Origin: JAJYRX01 sp041655275
GTDB taxonomy: Bacteria > Pseudomonadota > Gammaproteobacteria > Burkholderiales > Burkholderiaceae_B
Direction: 5' to 3'
DNA: 64,000 nucleotides
Assembly: GCA_041655275.1 (NCBI GenBank)
Contig: JBBAFU010000007.1
Coordinates: forward strand, 92,126-156,125
Shown here: positions 35,874-44,269 of the stretch, piece after piece
Position numbering within the stretch: the first letter of the stretch is position 1
Layout of the letters: the number at the start of each line of letters is the position of its first letter
Position numbers and translations under genes: made by a program
The notes under the pieces: generated by a model
Seen by the model: the letters and a program-made list of their open reading frames with translations, nothing else
Databases searched by the model: none
What the model was told of the DNA's origin: nothing

Positions 35874-36770
35874 ATGAGTGCGGCGCTGTATCAATCCAGC
35901 ATCACCTCGCTGCCGTTGCTGGCGCGCGGCAAGGTGCGCGACATCTATGCGGTGGACGAGGATCTGCTGCTCATCGTGGCATCGGATCGCATCTCGGCCT
36001 TTGACGTCATCCTGGATGATCCCATACCGGGCAAGGGGGCCGTGCTCACCAGCATGACGGAGTTCTGGCTGTCGCAGCTGGCCGATATCGTGCCCAATCA
36101 TGCCACCGGCATCGACCCGGTCACCGTGGTGCGGCCCGACGAGCAGGATCAGGTGCGCGGCCGCGCCATGGTCGTGAAGCGCCTGCGGCCGATTCTGGTC
36201 GAGGCCGTCGTGCGCGGCTATCTGATCGGTTCCGGCTGGGTGGACTACCAGGCCAGTGGTCAGGTGTGCGGCATTGCGCTGCCGCCGGGCCTGGCGCTGG
36301 CGGCGCGCCTGCCCGAAACCCTGTTCACGCCGGCCGCCAAGGCCGAGGCGGGCGAGCATGATGAAAACATCGACTACGCCACCATGGTGGCGCTGGTGGG
36401 CGAGCCCCTGGCGGGGCGGATTCGCGATATCAGCCTGAAGCTCTATGCCCGCGCTGCGGCCCACGCGGCCACGCGCGGCATCATCATCGCCGACACCAAG
36501 TTCGAGTTCGGTCTGGACGCCCGGGGGCAGCTGCATCTGATGGATGAAGTGCTCACACCCGATTCCTCGCGCTTCTGGCCGGCCGACGCCTGGAAGGAAG
36601 GCGAAAATCCGCCATCCTTCGACAAGCAGTTCCTGCGCGACTGGCTGCTGACCCAGGACTGGGACCGCCGCGCACCCGCACCCCGGGCGCCGGCGGACAT
36701 CCTGCAGCAGACGGGCGCCCGCTATCAGGAGGCGCTGGCGCGTCTGACGGGAGGCGGTGATGACGCCTGA
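35874..36770 (+). CDS. purC: Phosphoribosylaminoimidazole-succinocarboxamide synthase
   Basis: SAICAR synthetase of purine biosynthesis, 298 residues from the ATG at 35874 (MSAALYQSSITSLPLLARGK). ATP-grasp-like motifs: GKVRDIYAVDEDLLLIVASD at the N-terminus, VEAVVRGYLIGSGW, and IIADTKFEFG with LMDEVLTPDSSRFW in the C-terminal half. The long form with an internal insert is typical of betaproteobacteria and eukaryote-like PurC. Seven bases after fba; its end overlaps purE. Confidence 0.95.
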   Translation: MSAALYQSSITSLPLLARGKVRDIYAVDEDLLLIVASDRISAFDVILDDPIPGKGAVLTSMTEFWLSQLADIVPNHATGIDPVTVVRPDEQDQVRGRAMVVKRLRPILVEAVVRGYLIGSGWVDYQASGQVCGIALPPGLALAARLPETLFTPAAKAEAGEHDENIDYATMVALVGEPLAGRIRDISLKLYARAAAHAATRGIIIADTKFEFGLDARGQLHLMDEVLTPDSSRFWPADAWKEGENPPSFDKQFLRDWLLTQDWDRRAPAPRAPADILQQTGARYQEALARLTGGGDDA

Positions 36771-37293
36771 TGCCCGCGAGGCGGCCGTGCAGGTCGGCAT
36801 CATCATGGGTTCAGCCAGCGACTGGCCGGTCATGCGCCATGCCGCCGACGTACTGCAGGCCTTTGGCATTGCACACGAGACCCGGGTGGTGTCCGCGCAT
36901 CGCATGCCGCATGACATGGTGGATTATGCCGGTCAGGCGCGCGCGCGCGGACTGGCGGCCATCATTGCCGGGGCGGGCGGGGCCGCCCATCTGCCCGGCA
37001 TGGTGGCGGCGCTCACTCCGGTGCCGGTCTATGGTGTGCCCGTACCGTCGCGTCACCTTCAGGGTCAGGATTCCCTGCTGTCCATCGTGCAGATGCCGCG
37101 CGGCGTGCCGGTAGCCACGTTCGCCATTGGCGAGGCGGGTGCGGCCAACGCCGCTCTGCATGTGGTGGCCTGCCTGGCGGTCACGGATGTTGCATTGCAG
37201 CAAAAACTGGATGAATGGCGCCGGTCGCAAACCCGGGCGGCGCAGGCCATGGTGGTGCCGCCGGCGAATGCGGCCCCGGAGGATCAGGCATGA
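36760..37293 (+). CDS. purE: N5-carboxyaminoimidazole ribonucleotide mutase
   Basis: Class I PurE, which converts N5-CAIR to CAIR. About 177 residues from the ATG at 36760, preceded by a GGAGG box five bases away. Signature VGIIMGSASDWPVM at the N-terminus, SAHRMPHDM (catalytic His) near residue 46, AGAGGAAHLPGMVAA, and the QMPRGVPVATFAIG loop. It overlaps purC by 11 bases and purK by four (ATGA), indicating coupled translation. Confidence 0.95.
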   Translation: MTPDAREAAVQVGIIMGSASDWPVMRHAADVLQAFGIAHETRVVSAHRMPHDMVDYAGQARARGLAAIIAGAGGAAHLPGMVAALTPVPVYGVPVPSRHLQGQDSLLSIVQMPRGVPVATFAIGEAGAANAALHVVACLAVTDVALQQKLDEWRRSQTRAAQAMVVPPANAAPEDQA

Positions 37294-38477
37294 CCGGCAG
37301 GGAACAGGACGCAGAGTTACGGATTCTTCCGGGAGACTGGCTGGGCATGCTGGGGGGGGGCCAGCTGGGGCGCATGTTCTGCCAGGCAGCCCAGCGCATG
37401 GGGTATCGCGTTGCCGTGCTCGATCCCGATCCGGACAGTCCGGCCGGCGCCCTGGCTGATCGTCACATCGCCACGGATTACGAAGACGAAGCAGGGCTGG
37501 CCGCCCTGGCCGGGCAGTGCGCCGCCATCACGACCGAATTTGAAAATGTGCCGGCTGCGACCCTGCGCCGGCTCGCCGAGCGCCGTCCCGTGCGCCCCGG
37601 TGCCGGTGCAGTGGCCATTGCCCAGGACAGGGCGGTTGAAAAGGCCTTTCTGGTGCGTACCGGCATCCCGGTAGCGCCGCATGCAGCCGTCAGCACGGCG
37701 GATGCGCTGGCAGACGTGCCCGATGCCCTGTTTCCGGGCATACTGAAGCGGGCCCGTCTGGGATATGATGGCAAGGGTCAGGTGCGCGTGGCGTCGCGTG
37801 CGCAGGCGCAGCAGGCCTGGCATGATCTGGGCGGCGTCGATTGTGTGCTCGAGGCGCTTCAGCCCCTGGCTTTTGAAGTTTCGGTCGTGCTGGCACGCGA
37901 TGCCGGGGGCAGGCTCGCAGCCTGGCCGCCCCTGCGCAATGAGCATCGCGAGGGTATTCTTGCCGTCACCGTGGCCGACGCCCTGGCGGATCAGCCTGCG
38001 CTGGCGCAAGAGGCCGCTCGTCTGGCATCCAGGATTGCGCAGGGTCTGGAATACGTCGGTGTGCTGTGCGTGGAGTTTTTTGTGCTCGACGATGGCCGGC
38101 TTCTGGTCAACGAGATCGCACCGCGTCCGCACAACAGCGGGCATTGCACACTGGATGGCAGCATTTGCAGTCAGTTCGAGCAGCAGGTGCGTGTGCTTGC
38201 AGGAATGCCGCTGGGCGATACCACCAGCCGGTGTTCCGCCATCATGCTGAACATCCTCGGCGATGCCTGGTTCACCGGGGACGGAGATGAGACGCGTGAG
38301 CCGGCCTGGGAGCAGGTGCTGGCCATACCGGGCGCCTGCCTGCATCTGTATGGCAAGCGATCGGTCCGCAGGGGCCGCAAGATGGGACATGTCAATGTGG
38401 TGGGTGCCACACCGGAACAGGCGCACCAGCGAATGGCACAGGTTGCGGATGCGCTCAGGATAGCCTTCACGTCATGA
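37290..38477 (+). CDS. purK: N5-carboxyaminoimidazole ribonucleotide synthase
   Basis: ATP-grasp enzyme carboxylating AIR to N5-CAIR, the step before PurE. 395 residues from the ATG at 37290. The N-terminal LGMLGGGQLGRMFCQAAQRMG is the PurK hallmark; FPGILKRARLGYDGKGQ carries the ATP lysines, and FVLDDGRLLVNEIAPRPHNSG the metal-binding Glu/Asn. A further HVNVVG follows near the end. Start overlaps the purE stop and its stop overlaps the next gene. Confidence 0.95.
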   Translation: MTGREQDAELRILPGDWLGMLGGGQLGRMFCQAAQRMGYRVAVLDPDPDSPAGALADRHIATDYEDEAGLAALAGQCAAITTEFENVPAATLRRLAERRPVRPGAGAVAIAQDRAVEKAFLVRTGIPVAPHAAVSTADALADVPDALFPGILKRARLGYDGKGQVRVASRAQAQQAWHDLGGVDCVLEALQPLAFEVSVVLARDAGGRLAAWPPLRNEHREGILAVTVADALADQPALAQEAARLASRIAQGLEYVGVLCVEFFVLDDGRLLVNEIAPRPHNSGHCTLDGSICSQFEQQVRVLAGMPLGDTTSRCSAIMLNILGDAWFTGDGDETREPAWEQVLAIPGACLHLYGKRSVRRGRKMGHVNVVGATPEQAHQRMAQVADALRIAFTS

Positions 38478-39538
38478 AGACCTACAGCCCGCGGGTGCCG
38501 ATGGCACCGGACGCGGAATTCGACAAGGCGGTACAGCATCTGCTCAAGGGCAGGATCGTCGCCTTTCCGACGGAAACGGTGTACGGCATGGGTGCGGATG
38601 CCGAGAACACCAGGGCCATTGGGCGCATTTTCAAGTTCAAGCGGCGCCCGGCAAACCATCCCCTCATCGTTCATGTGGCGCCCGGGGCCGATCCCGCTTA
38701 CTGGGCCGCCGGCATATCATCGCATGCACGCACGCTGATGGACGTGTTCTGGCCCGGCCCGCTGACGCTCATACTGCCGCGTGCAGCGCACGTTCCCGCC
38801 GAGGTCAGCGGCGGTCTGGACACGATCGGCCTGCGCTGCCCTTCGCATCCCGTGGCGCAGAAGCTGCTGCGCCGGTTTGCCGAAGCCAAGGGGGGGCAGG
38901 GGGGGCTGGCGGCGCCTTCCGCGAATCGTTTCGGACACGTCTCGCCCACCACGGCCGAGCACGTGCGCGCCGAGTTTCCCGAGCTGCTGGGCAGCTGGAT
39001 GCTGGTGCTGGATGGCGGGCCGTCCACGGTGGGCATAGAGTCCACCATTGTGGATGTGTCGCGGCCGGATGCGCCGCCAATGCTGCTGCGCCCCGGGCAT
39101 CTGGGTGCCGACCAGCTGTCAGCGGTGCTGGGTATCACTGTGGTGCCGCCCGACGCCGATGCGCCGCAGGTGTCCGGCAGCCTGAAGGCGCACTATGCCA
39201 CACGCACGCCGCTGCAGCTGGTGGAGGTGGATGCGCTGCCCGGCCTGATACCCGGCCTGGCCCAGGAAGTGGCCCAGGGCGCCCGTATCGTGCTGCTGGG
39301 CTTTGAGCCGCGCACCGAGCTCTTCGACACGGGCATCGCCTATTCACCGTGCTCGAGCGCGCCGCTGGCGTATGCACGTGAGCTCTACGCCAATCTTCGG
39401 CGCCTGGACGAGCACGAGTTCGACCGGATACTGGTAGAGCAGCCGCCGCGCACGCCTGACTGGCAGGGCGTCAATGATCGGCTTCAGCGTGCTGCGGCCG
39501 CTTTTGAGCCGCCTGGGCCGGCAGCGCGAAAGCGCTGA
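38474..39538 (+). CDS. L-threonylcarbamoyladenylate synthase (Sua5/YwlC type)
   Basis: Makes threonylcarbamoyl-AMP for the t6A37 modification of ANN-decoding tRNAs. 354 residues: YrdC-like domain (about 20-215) with IVAFPTETVYGMGADA, FKFKRRPANHPLIVH and the threonine/ATP pocket LAAPSANRFGHVSPT and VGIESTIVD, followed by the smaller Sua5 C-terminal domain (about 235-350), joined by the HYATRTPL linker that closes the active site. Start overlaps purK by four bases. Its 3' end overlaps the convergent thioesterase gene by 68 bases. Confidence 0.93.
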   Translation: MKTYSPRVPMAPDAEFDKAVQHLLKGRIVAFPTETVYGMGADAENTRAIGRIFKFKRRPANHPLIVHVAPGADPAYWAAGISSHARTLMDVFWPGPLTLILPRAAHVPAEVSGGLDTIGLRCPSHPVAQKLLRRFAEAKGGQGGLAAPSANRFGHVSPTTAEHVRAEFPELLGSWMLVLDGGPSTVGIESTIVDVSRPDAPPMLLRPGHLGADQLSAVLGITVVPPDADAPQVSGSLKAHYATRTPLQLVEVDALPGLIPGLAQEVAQGARIVLLGFEPRTELFDTGIAYSPCSSAPLAYARELYANLRRLDEHEFDRILVEQPPRTPDWQGVNDRLQRAAAAFEPPGPAARKR

Positions 39539-39953
39539 TTGCCTGCGCAATCATCTGGCTGCCGTCGGCCGTATACAGACAGCATTCGCCGGAGGCAAGG
39601 CGTCCGCTTCGGTGAATATGCGCATGGGCCAGCACGCCGCCCGGTGGTGCGGCACGCATGAAGTTGATGCTCAGGCTGGCGGTAACGGCGCGCGGTTCGC
39701 CCGTGGCGCCGACGACGGCGGCGTAGAGTGCCACGTCGGCGAGCGCCATCAGCATGGGGCCGGCAACGGTGCCGCCCTGGCGCTGGTGTTCCGGCTGATC
39801 GGGCAGGCGCAGCCGGGCGCTGCCATGGCCGATTTCCAGGATTTCCATGATCAGCAGCGTGGCGAAGGGATGTTCGCGCTCGAGCAGCTCACGAAACCCC
39901 GCGGCCGTGATCAGGGCCGGTTTGCCGGTCGATGGGGCGATGCCTGCTTTCAT
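39471..39953 (-). CDS. PaaI-type hotdog thioesterase
   Basis: A 160-residue acyl-CoA thioesterase-like protein. The hotdog helix signature VAGPMLMALADVALYAAVVG lies near residue 63 and the strand AVTASLSINFMRAAPPGGVLAHA near residue 90, as in the PaaI/YbgC-like clade. The N-terminal extension of about 20 residues is not conserved-looking. Its first bases overlap the cpoB stop codon region (ATGA-type junction at 39950-39953), so it lies downstream of cpoB on the same strand. Substrate is unknown. Confidence 0.82.
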   Translation of the reverse strand: MKAGIAPSTGKPALITAAGFRELLEREHPFATLLIMEILEIGHGSARLRLPDQPEHQRQGGTVAGPMLMALADVALYAAVVGATGEPRAVTASLSINFMRAAPPGGVLAHAHIHRSGRLASGECCLYTADGSQMIAQAISAFALPAQAAQKRPQHAEADH

Positions 39954-40630
39954 AGCAGCTTGAGCCTTTCCCTGGCCTTTCCTGCTGCGACGCTGTCAGG
40001 GTAGTCCTGCACGATGCGCTCCATGGTGGCCTTTGCCCGGACAAGGTCATTGAGCTCGACCTGATCCGTGGCAATGATGAGCAGGGCGTCAGGCGCGCGT
40101 GCATGATCGGGATGCGCTTCGACCAGCGCCGTCAGGCCCTGGATGGAACCGTGGAAGTCCTTGATGGCATATTGGCCGCTGCCACGGTAGAAGCGTGCCT
40201 GCACGGCCAGCGCGCTGGCGGGGTAGCCCTCCAGGAAGCTGTTGAAGCCATCGACGGCTTCCCGGTAACGCCCCCCGTTGAACATATCCATGGCGCGGTC
40301 GAAGGCGGCCTGTTCGGCCATATCAGCGACGGCGACGCCACCGTCCGGCGCCCCCGGGCTACCCCGCTGGCGGGCGCTGCTGCTGTATTGCAGCTGCTCG
40401 ATCTGGCCGCGCAGCGTCGTCACCTCTTGCTGCAGCAGCTCGAGCTGTTCGGCAAAATCAAGGCGGATGCGCCGGTTCTGCTCGTTCATCTGGTGGACCT
40501 GCTCGCGCAGGTCCAGGATGGCACGCCGCGCGTCGTCATCGGCAAAGGCGTGGGCGGGCGAGCCGGCCGCGCCGGCCAGCAGCACCGCCACGGAAAAGGC
40601 GATGCCCCGAACGGAAGTATGCACCGTCAT
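39950..40630 (-). CDS. cpoB: Cell division coordinator CpoB (YbgF, Tol-Pal system)
   Basis: Periplasmic protein that links Tol-Pal-driven outer-membrane constriction with peptidoglycan synthesis. 226 residues: signal peptide (MTVHTSVRGIAFSVAVLLAG..., cleavage near AHA at residue 28), an N-terminal coiled coil that trimerises and binds TolA (about 33-80, LREQVHQMNEQNRRIRLD), and a C-terminal TPR domain (about 105-226, AFDRAMDMFNGGRYREAVDG). Directly downstream of pal in the standard order. Confidence 0.92.
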   Translation of the reverse strand: MTVHTSVRGIAFSVAVLLAGAAGSPAHAFADDDARRAILDLREQVHQMNEQNRRIRLDFAEQLELLQQEVTTLRGQIEQLQYSSSARQRGSPGAPDGGVAVADMAEQAAFDRAMDMFNGGRYREAVDGFNSFLEGYPASALAVQARFYRGSGQYAIKDFHGSIQGLTALVEAHPDHARAPDALLIIATDQVELNDLVRAKATMERIVQDYPDSVAAGKARERLKLL

Positions 40631-40642
40631 GAGCGTGCTCTC

Positions 40643-41146
40643 CTATCGTTGATAGACCACATCGGCGCGACGGTTTTCTGCGTAGTCCGCCTCGGTGTGG
40701 CCCAGGGCACGCGGCCTTTCCTTGCCAAAGCTGATGGCTTCGATCTGGGCGGCATTGACGCCAAGCAGCATCATCATGCGCGCCACTGCGTCGGAGCGTC
40801 GCTGGCCCAGGGCAAGATTGTATTCGGAGCCGCCGCGCGCGTCGGCGTTACCTTCGATACGGACATTTTGGTCCGTATGCGTGCCCAGCCAGGACGCGTG
40901 CATTTCAACCACGCGCCGGTACTGCTCGGGCACGGTGTAGCTGTCGAATTCAAAATAGACGGAACGGTCACGTGCCAGCGGGCTCTGGGGGTTGAAGGGG
41001 TCCATGACCGTGCCGGTGGTGGCCCCCGCACCCTGATGGCTGCTGCCATCGCTGGTGCCCGCCTGATCAAGCGGAACGGAGGTGCAGGCGGCAAGGGCCA
41101 TGACAATGCCCAGAAGGCAGGAGGATTTGATAATGCGCAGGCTCAT
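40643..41146 (-). CDS. pal: Peptidoglycan-associated lipoprotein Pal
   Basis: Outer-membrane lipoprotein that binds peptidoglycan and TolB. I start at the ATG at 41146 (MSLRIIKSS), preceded by AAGGA, giving 167 residues. Lipobox LAAC places the acylated Cys at residue 21. The OmpA-like domain starts near residue 62 with VYFEFDSYTV and includes IEGNADARGGSEYNLALGQR, with the conserved Asp and Arg that bind diaminopimelate, and NRRADVVYQR at the end. The longer upstream frame lacks a credible start. Confidence 0.95.
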   Translation of the reverse strand: MSLRIIKSSCLLGIVMALAACTSVPLDQAGTSDGSSHQGAGATTGTVMDPFNPQSPLARDRSVYFEFDSYTVPEQYRRVVEMHASWLGTHTDQNVRIEGNADARGGSEYNLALGQRRSDAVARMMMLLGVNAAQIEAISFGKERPRALGHTEADYAENRRADVVYQR

Positions 41147-41174
41147 AGGATTTCCTTCAGAAGATGCGTGCGAG

Positions 41175-42485
41175 TCAATGGGTGAACGGACCCCAGACGG
41201 GTTCCCGGACCTTGCCATTCAATGCTGACAGGGTCTGGCGTACACGTCCGTCGATGGAGCTGACTGCCAGCACGCTGCGGCCGCCTTGCTCTGAGCTGTA
41301 GAGAACCTGCATGCCGTTGGGCGCAAAACTGGGCGACTGGTCATCGGGACCGGCGGTGAGCAGGTTTTCATTGCCGCTGCCCAGATCCAGTATGGCGATG
41401 CGAAAGGCGCCGCCGCGCCGGGTGACATAGGCAATATTGCTGCCATCGGGAGAAATGGCGGGAGAAATATTGTAGTTGCCGTGAAACGTGAGGCGCTGTA
41501 CTTCGCCACCCGCCAGCGGTACCTGGTAGATGTGCGGGCTGCCCCCGCGGTCGCTGGTGAAGATCAGCGAGCGGCCGTCAGGCGTGTACCTGGGCTCGGT
41601 GTCGATGAGCGGGGAGCGCATGACGCGACGCACATCGCCGCCCTGGGCATCAATGGTGTAGATCTGCGAAATACCGTCGCGCGACAGTACGATGGCCAGC
41701 TGGCTGCCATCGGGCGACCAGGCGGGCGCGCTGTTGTTGCCCTTGAAATTGGCCAGCGGTATACGATTGCCGGTGGCCAGGGTCTGGACATAGATGACGG
41801 GTTTGCCCAGCTCGAAACTCACATAGGCCAGCCGGCTGCCGTCGGGCGACCAGGCGGGCGAGATGATGGAATGGCGCGAGCGCAGCATCACCTGGGGGTT
41901 CTGGCCGTCGGCATCGGCCACCTGGAGCTCGTAGCCCCGGCTGGATTGCAGCACGTAGGCGATGCGCGTGGAAAACACGCCGCGCACACCCGTGATCCGT
42001 TCGTAGATACGATCGGCGATCTGGTGCGCAATGCGGCGCAATTCCTTTTCCGTGCCGCCAAAGGCCACGGCATCGATTTCGGTCTGGCGCACGGTATCGA
42101 CCAGGCGATAGTCGACGCGGAAGTTGTCGCCCGATTGTGTGATGGTGCCAAAGGCGACGGTATCGGCGCCCCGGTTGCGCCAGTCATCGTGGGCAATGGC
42201 GCTGTTGACGTCAAGCGCAACGCCGGCCGTGTTGACCAGCTGGAACAGGCCCGACCGGGTGAGGTCATCACGGATGACCTGGGCGCTTGAGCGACCGGCG
42301 GCATCGCCGGCGAAGTCGGCTACCGCAATGGGGTATTGTGTGGCGCCGACTCCCGAGATATCAACCCGCAGCTGGGCCCGGGCCTGGGGAGCCGGCACCC
42401 ATGCGACAAGCATGGCCAGCACGGCCAGGGCGATGGCCCGCCATCCTGCGGCCAGGCCTGTCTTTGCTGTAGTCACGATGGTCAT
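41175..42485 (-). CDS. tolB: Tol-Pal system protein TolB
   Basis: Periplasmic beta-propeller that shuttles between Pal and the inner-membrane Tol complex. 436 residues: signal peptide ending near ARA at residue 37, an N-terminal domain (about 40-165, RVDISGVGATQYPIAVADF), and a six-bladed WD40-like propeller with repeated SPAWSPDGSRLAYVSFE, PAWSPDGSQLAIVLS and PRYTPDGRSLIFTSDRGG units. It lies between tolA and pal in the usual order. Confidence 0.95.
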   Translation of the reverse strand: MTIVTTAKTGLAAGWRAIALAVLAMLVAWVPAPQARAQLRVDISGVGATQYPIAVADFAGDAAGRSSAQVIRDDLTRSGLFQLVNTAGVALDVNSAIAHDDWRNRGADTVAFGTITQSGDNFRVDYRLVDTVRQTEIDAVAFGGTEKELRRIAHQIADRIYERITGVRGVFSTRIAYVLQSSRGYELQVADADGQNPQVMLRSRHSIISPAWSPDGSRLAYVSFELGKPVIYVQTLATGNRIPLANFKGNNSAPAWSPDGSQLAIVLSRDGISQIYTIDAQGGDVRRVMRSPLIDTEPRYTPDGRSLIFTSDRGGSPHIYQVPLAGGEVQRLTFHGNYNISPAISPDGSNIAYVTRRGGAFRIAILDLGSGNENLLTAGPDDQSPSFAPNGMQVLYSSEQGGRSVLAVSSIDGRVRQTLSALNGKVREPVWGPFTH

Positions 42486-42499
42486 GCCTTGTTCTCCGT

Positions 42500-43819
42500 T
42501 TAATCGTACATGCGGTGTTCGATATCAATGTACGCAGGGTACTTTCCTCCGGGCGGTACAGGGAAGGGCGAGCATGCTTCCACGCCCTTGCGCACGGCTT
42601 CATCGAAGCGCGGGTTGCCGGAAGACCGTAGCAGCTGCACGCGGCTCGGCCGGCCGTCGGGCTGCAGGCTTACACGGTATTGTAACGTGGGATTGGAACT
42701 TCCCTGCGGAGGGAGGGGGTAGGTGACGCCGCGCAGGACGCAGCTGCGTATTGCATCCGCATAGCCGGCATCACCGCTGCCGCCGCGGGGCTGATTGCGT
42801 GATGCGGTCGCACCGGCCAGCCCGGCCACGCCGGAGACATCATCGCGCAAGGCGGCCCGCAAGGCCTCGCGCTGGGCGGCTGCCTTGCGCGCCGCCTCTT
42901 CCTTGGCCTTGCGCTCGGCTTCGGCTTTCGCCTTGCGTGCGGCCTCGGCTTTTGCCTTGCGCTCTGCTTCAGCCTTTGCTTTGCGTTCGGCCTCTTCCTT
43001 TGCCTTGCGTTCAGCCTCCTCTTTTGCCTTGCGCTCGGCTTCGGCTTTCGCCTTTCGTTCTGCTTCAACCTTTGCTTTGTGTTCGGCTTCCTCTCTGGCC
43101 TTGCGTTCCGCTTCTTCCTTCGCCTTGCGCTCAGCTTCCGCTTTGGCTTTCTGTTCCGCTGCTTCCTTTGCCTTGCGTTCAGCCTCCTCCCTGGCCTTCA
43201 GCTCCGCTTCCTCCCGCGCTTTGCGCTCGGCTGCTTCCCTGGCCTTCAGCGCTGCCTCTTCTTTTGCCTTGCGTGCGGCCTCGTCCCGGGCCTGTTGCGC
43301 CGCCGCTTCCTGGATCATGCGTTCCAGGGCCTCGCGCTCGCGCCTTGCCTGCTCGAGGATGATGTCCGGATCGACGGTTTCCTCCTTGACGGGTTCGGGC
43401 TCCGGCTCCGGCTCCGGCGCCACGACGGGTTCCGGCTCAGGCTCCGGTTCGGGCTCGATCACAGGTTCGGGTTCCGGTTCCGGTTCCGGCTCCACCACCG
43501 GCTCGGGCTCCGGCGCTACTTCAGGTTCCGGTTCGGGCTCGGGTTCCTCGACGGGCTCGGTTTCGACTTCGGCTTCTTCCCGTTCTTCGGTGGCCAGGGC
43601 CTCCAGCGTTTCCTCGACGACGGGGCCGTGTTCATCTTCGCCGGGCATCCAGAGCTCGACCTGGACGGCTTCCTGCGCGCTGGGCATGCGCACCCAGCTC
43701 ACCAGCGCCAGGCCCAGCACGGCAATGTGCAGCACGGCAGCGAAAATCAGCCCCATGAGCTGCTCATGCCGCGATCGCGCCTGTTCAGGCGTCATGCTGA
43801 GGTCAGACCGGCGGTTCAT
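42500..43819 (-). CDS. tolA: TolA, with extended Glu-Pro and Lys/Glu/Ala repeat regions
   Basis: Inner-membrane-anchored stalk that transmits proton-motive force from TolQR to the outer membrane. 439 residues: short cytosolic start, membrane segment at about 21-43, then a Glu-Pro repeat at about 88-144, a long Ala/Lys/Glu/Arg helical region at about 155-315 built of octads of the ERKAKEEA type, and the C-terminal globular TolAIII domain at about 345-439 (YADAIRSCVLRGVTYP, GRPSRVQLLRSSGNPRFDEAV). The Glu-Pro run resembles the rigid spacer of TonB. The repeats are encoded by near-identical 24-base units, so length variation between strains is likely. Confidence 0.94.
   Translation of the reverse strand: MNRRSDLSMTPEQARSRHEQLMGLIFAAVLHIAVLGLALVSWVRMPSAQEAVQVELWMPGEDEHGPVVEETLEALATEEREEAEVETEPVEEPEPEPEPEVAPEPEPVVEPEPEPEPEPVIEPEPEPEPEPVVAPEPEPEPEPVKEETVDPDIILEQARREREALERMIQEAAAQQARDEAARKAKEEAALKAREAAERKAREEAELKAREEAERKAKEAAEQKAKAEAERKAKEEAERKAREEAEHKAKVEAERKAKAEAERKAKEEAERKAKEEAERKAKAEAERKAKAEAARKAKAEAERKAKEEAARKAAAQREALRAALRDDVSGVAGLAGATASRNQPRGGSGDAGYADAIRSCVLRGVTYPLPPQGSSNPTLQYRVSLQPDGRPSRVQLLRSSGNPRFDEAVRKGVEACSPFPVPPGGKYPAYIDIEHRMYD
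42878..43282 (-). repeat. 24-base coding repeats in tolA (Lys/Glu/Ala helix)
   Basis: The helical stalk of TolA is coded by about sixteen imperfect copies of a 24-base unit, each giving an octad of the form ERKAKEEA with variants such as EHKAKVEA or ARKAKAEA. Adjacent copies differ at few positions, a structure prone to slippage or recombination and to assembly error. Confidence 0.8.
43388..43558 (-). repeat. Glu-Pro repeat tract in tolA
   Basis: About 57 codons of mainly alternating Glu and Pro (EPEPEPE blocks separated by VV, VI or VA). The repeated GA and CCG/CCC codons form a low-complexity tract, probably an extended, stiff periplasmic spacer. Confidence 0.8.
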
Positions 43820-43831
43820 CGTGAAAGCCCG

Positions 43832-44269
43832 TCAGTCCCCGGCCTGGGTAGTCTTGTCGACGAGCAGGCCGAGCCGGGTGATGCCGTTGCTGCGCAGCTG
43901 GTCCATGATGTTCACCACGGTTTCGTAGGGTACGCGTCCGTCGGCGGCGATGACGACCGGGTTTTGCGCCGTCAGCCGGGCCCGGACTTCGGAAATCAGC
44001 TGGTCGGTCGCGATGGATTCGAACTCGGCGCCGTTTTCGCGCAGGCGCAAGGCCAGTGCGCCGTGTTCATCGATCTGGACTTCCAGCGGCTGGACGGGTA
44101 CTTCGCTGGCCTGGCCCACGCTGGGCAACTCGATCAGACCGGGCGTGATCATGGGCGCCGTCACCATGAAGATGACGAGCAGCACCAGCATGACGTCGAT
44201 ATAGGGCACGACGTTGATCTCGTTGGTGAGGCGCCGTCGCCGGCCGCCTGGATTGCGCAGGGATGACAT
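43832..44269 (-). CDS. tolR: Tol-Pal system protein TolR
   Basis: ExbD/TolR-family stator partner of TolQ in the proton channel. 145 residues: basic cytosolic start, one membrane segment at about residues 20-42 containing the essential Asp (INVVPYIDVMLVLLVIFMV), and a periplasmic domain ending in a C-terminal amphipathic region. It overlaps the tolQ stop by one base (ATGA) and precedes tolA by 12 bases. Confidence 0.95.
   Translation of the reverse strand: MSSLRNPGGRRRRLTNEINVVPYIDVMLVLLVIFMVTAPMITPGLIELPSVGQASEVPVQPLEVQIDEHGALALRLRENGAEFESIATDQLISEVRARLTAQNPVVIAADGRVPYETVVNIMDQLRSNGITRLGLLVDKTTQAGD

Noticed and set aside
33518..35875. A 785-codon minus-strand frame over the mogA domain and fba
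   Set aside because: Antisense shadow in GC-rich coding sequence; no recognisable protein.
42751..43928. Long plus-strand open frames across tolA (Ala/Ser/Phe-rich and similar)
   Set aside because: They mirror the 24-base and Glu-Pro repeats of tolA on the other strand, have repetitive composition and no start context; shadows of a real gene.
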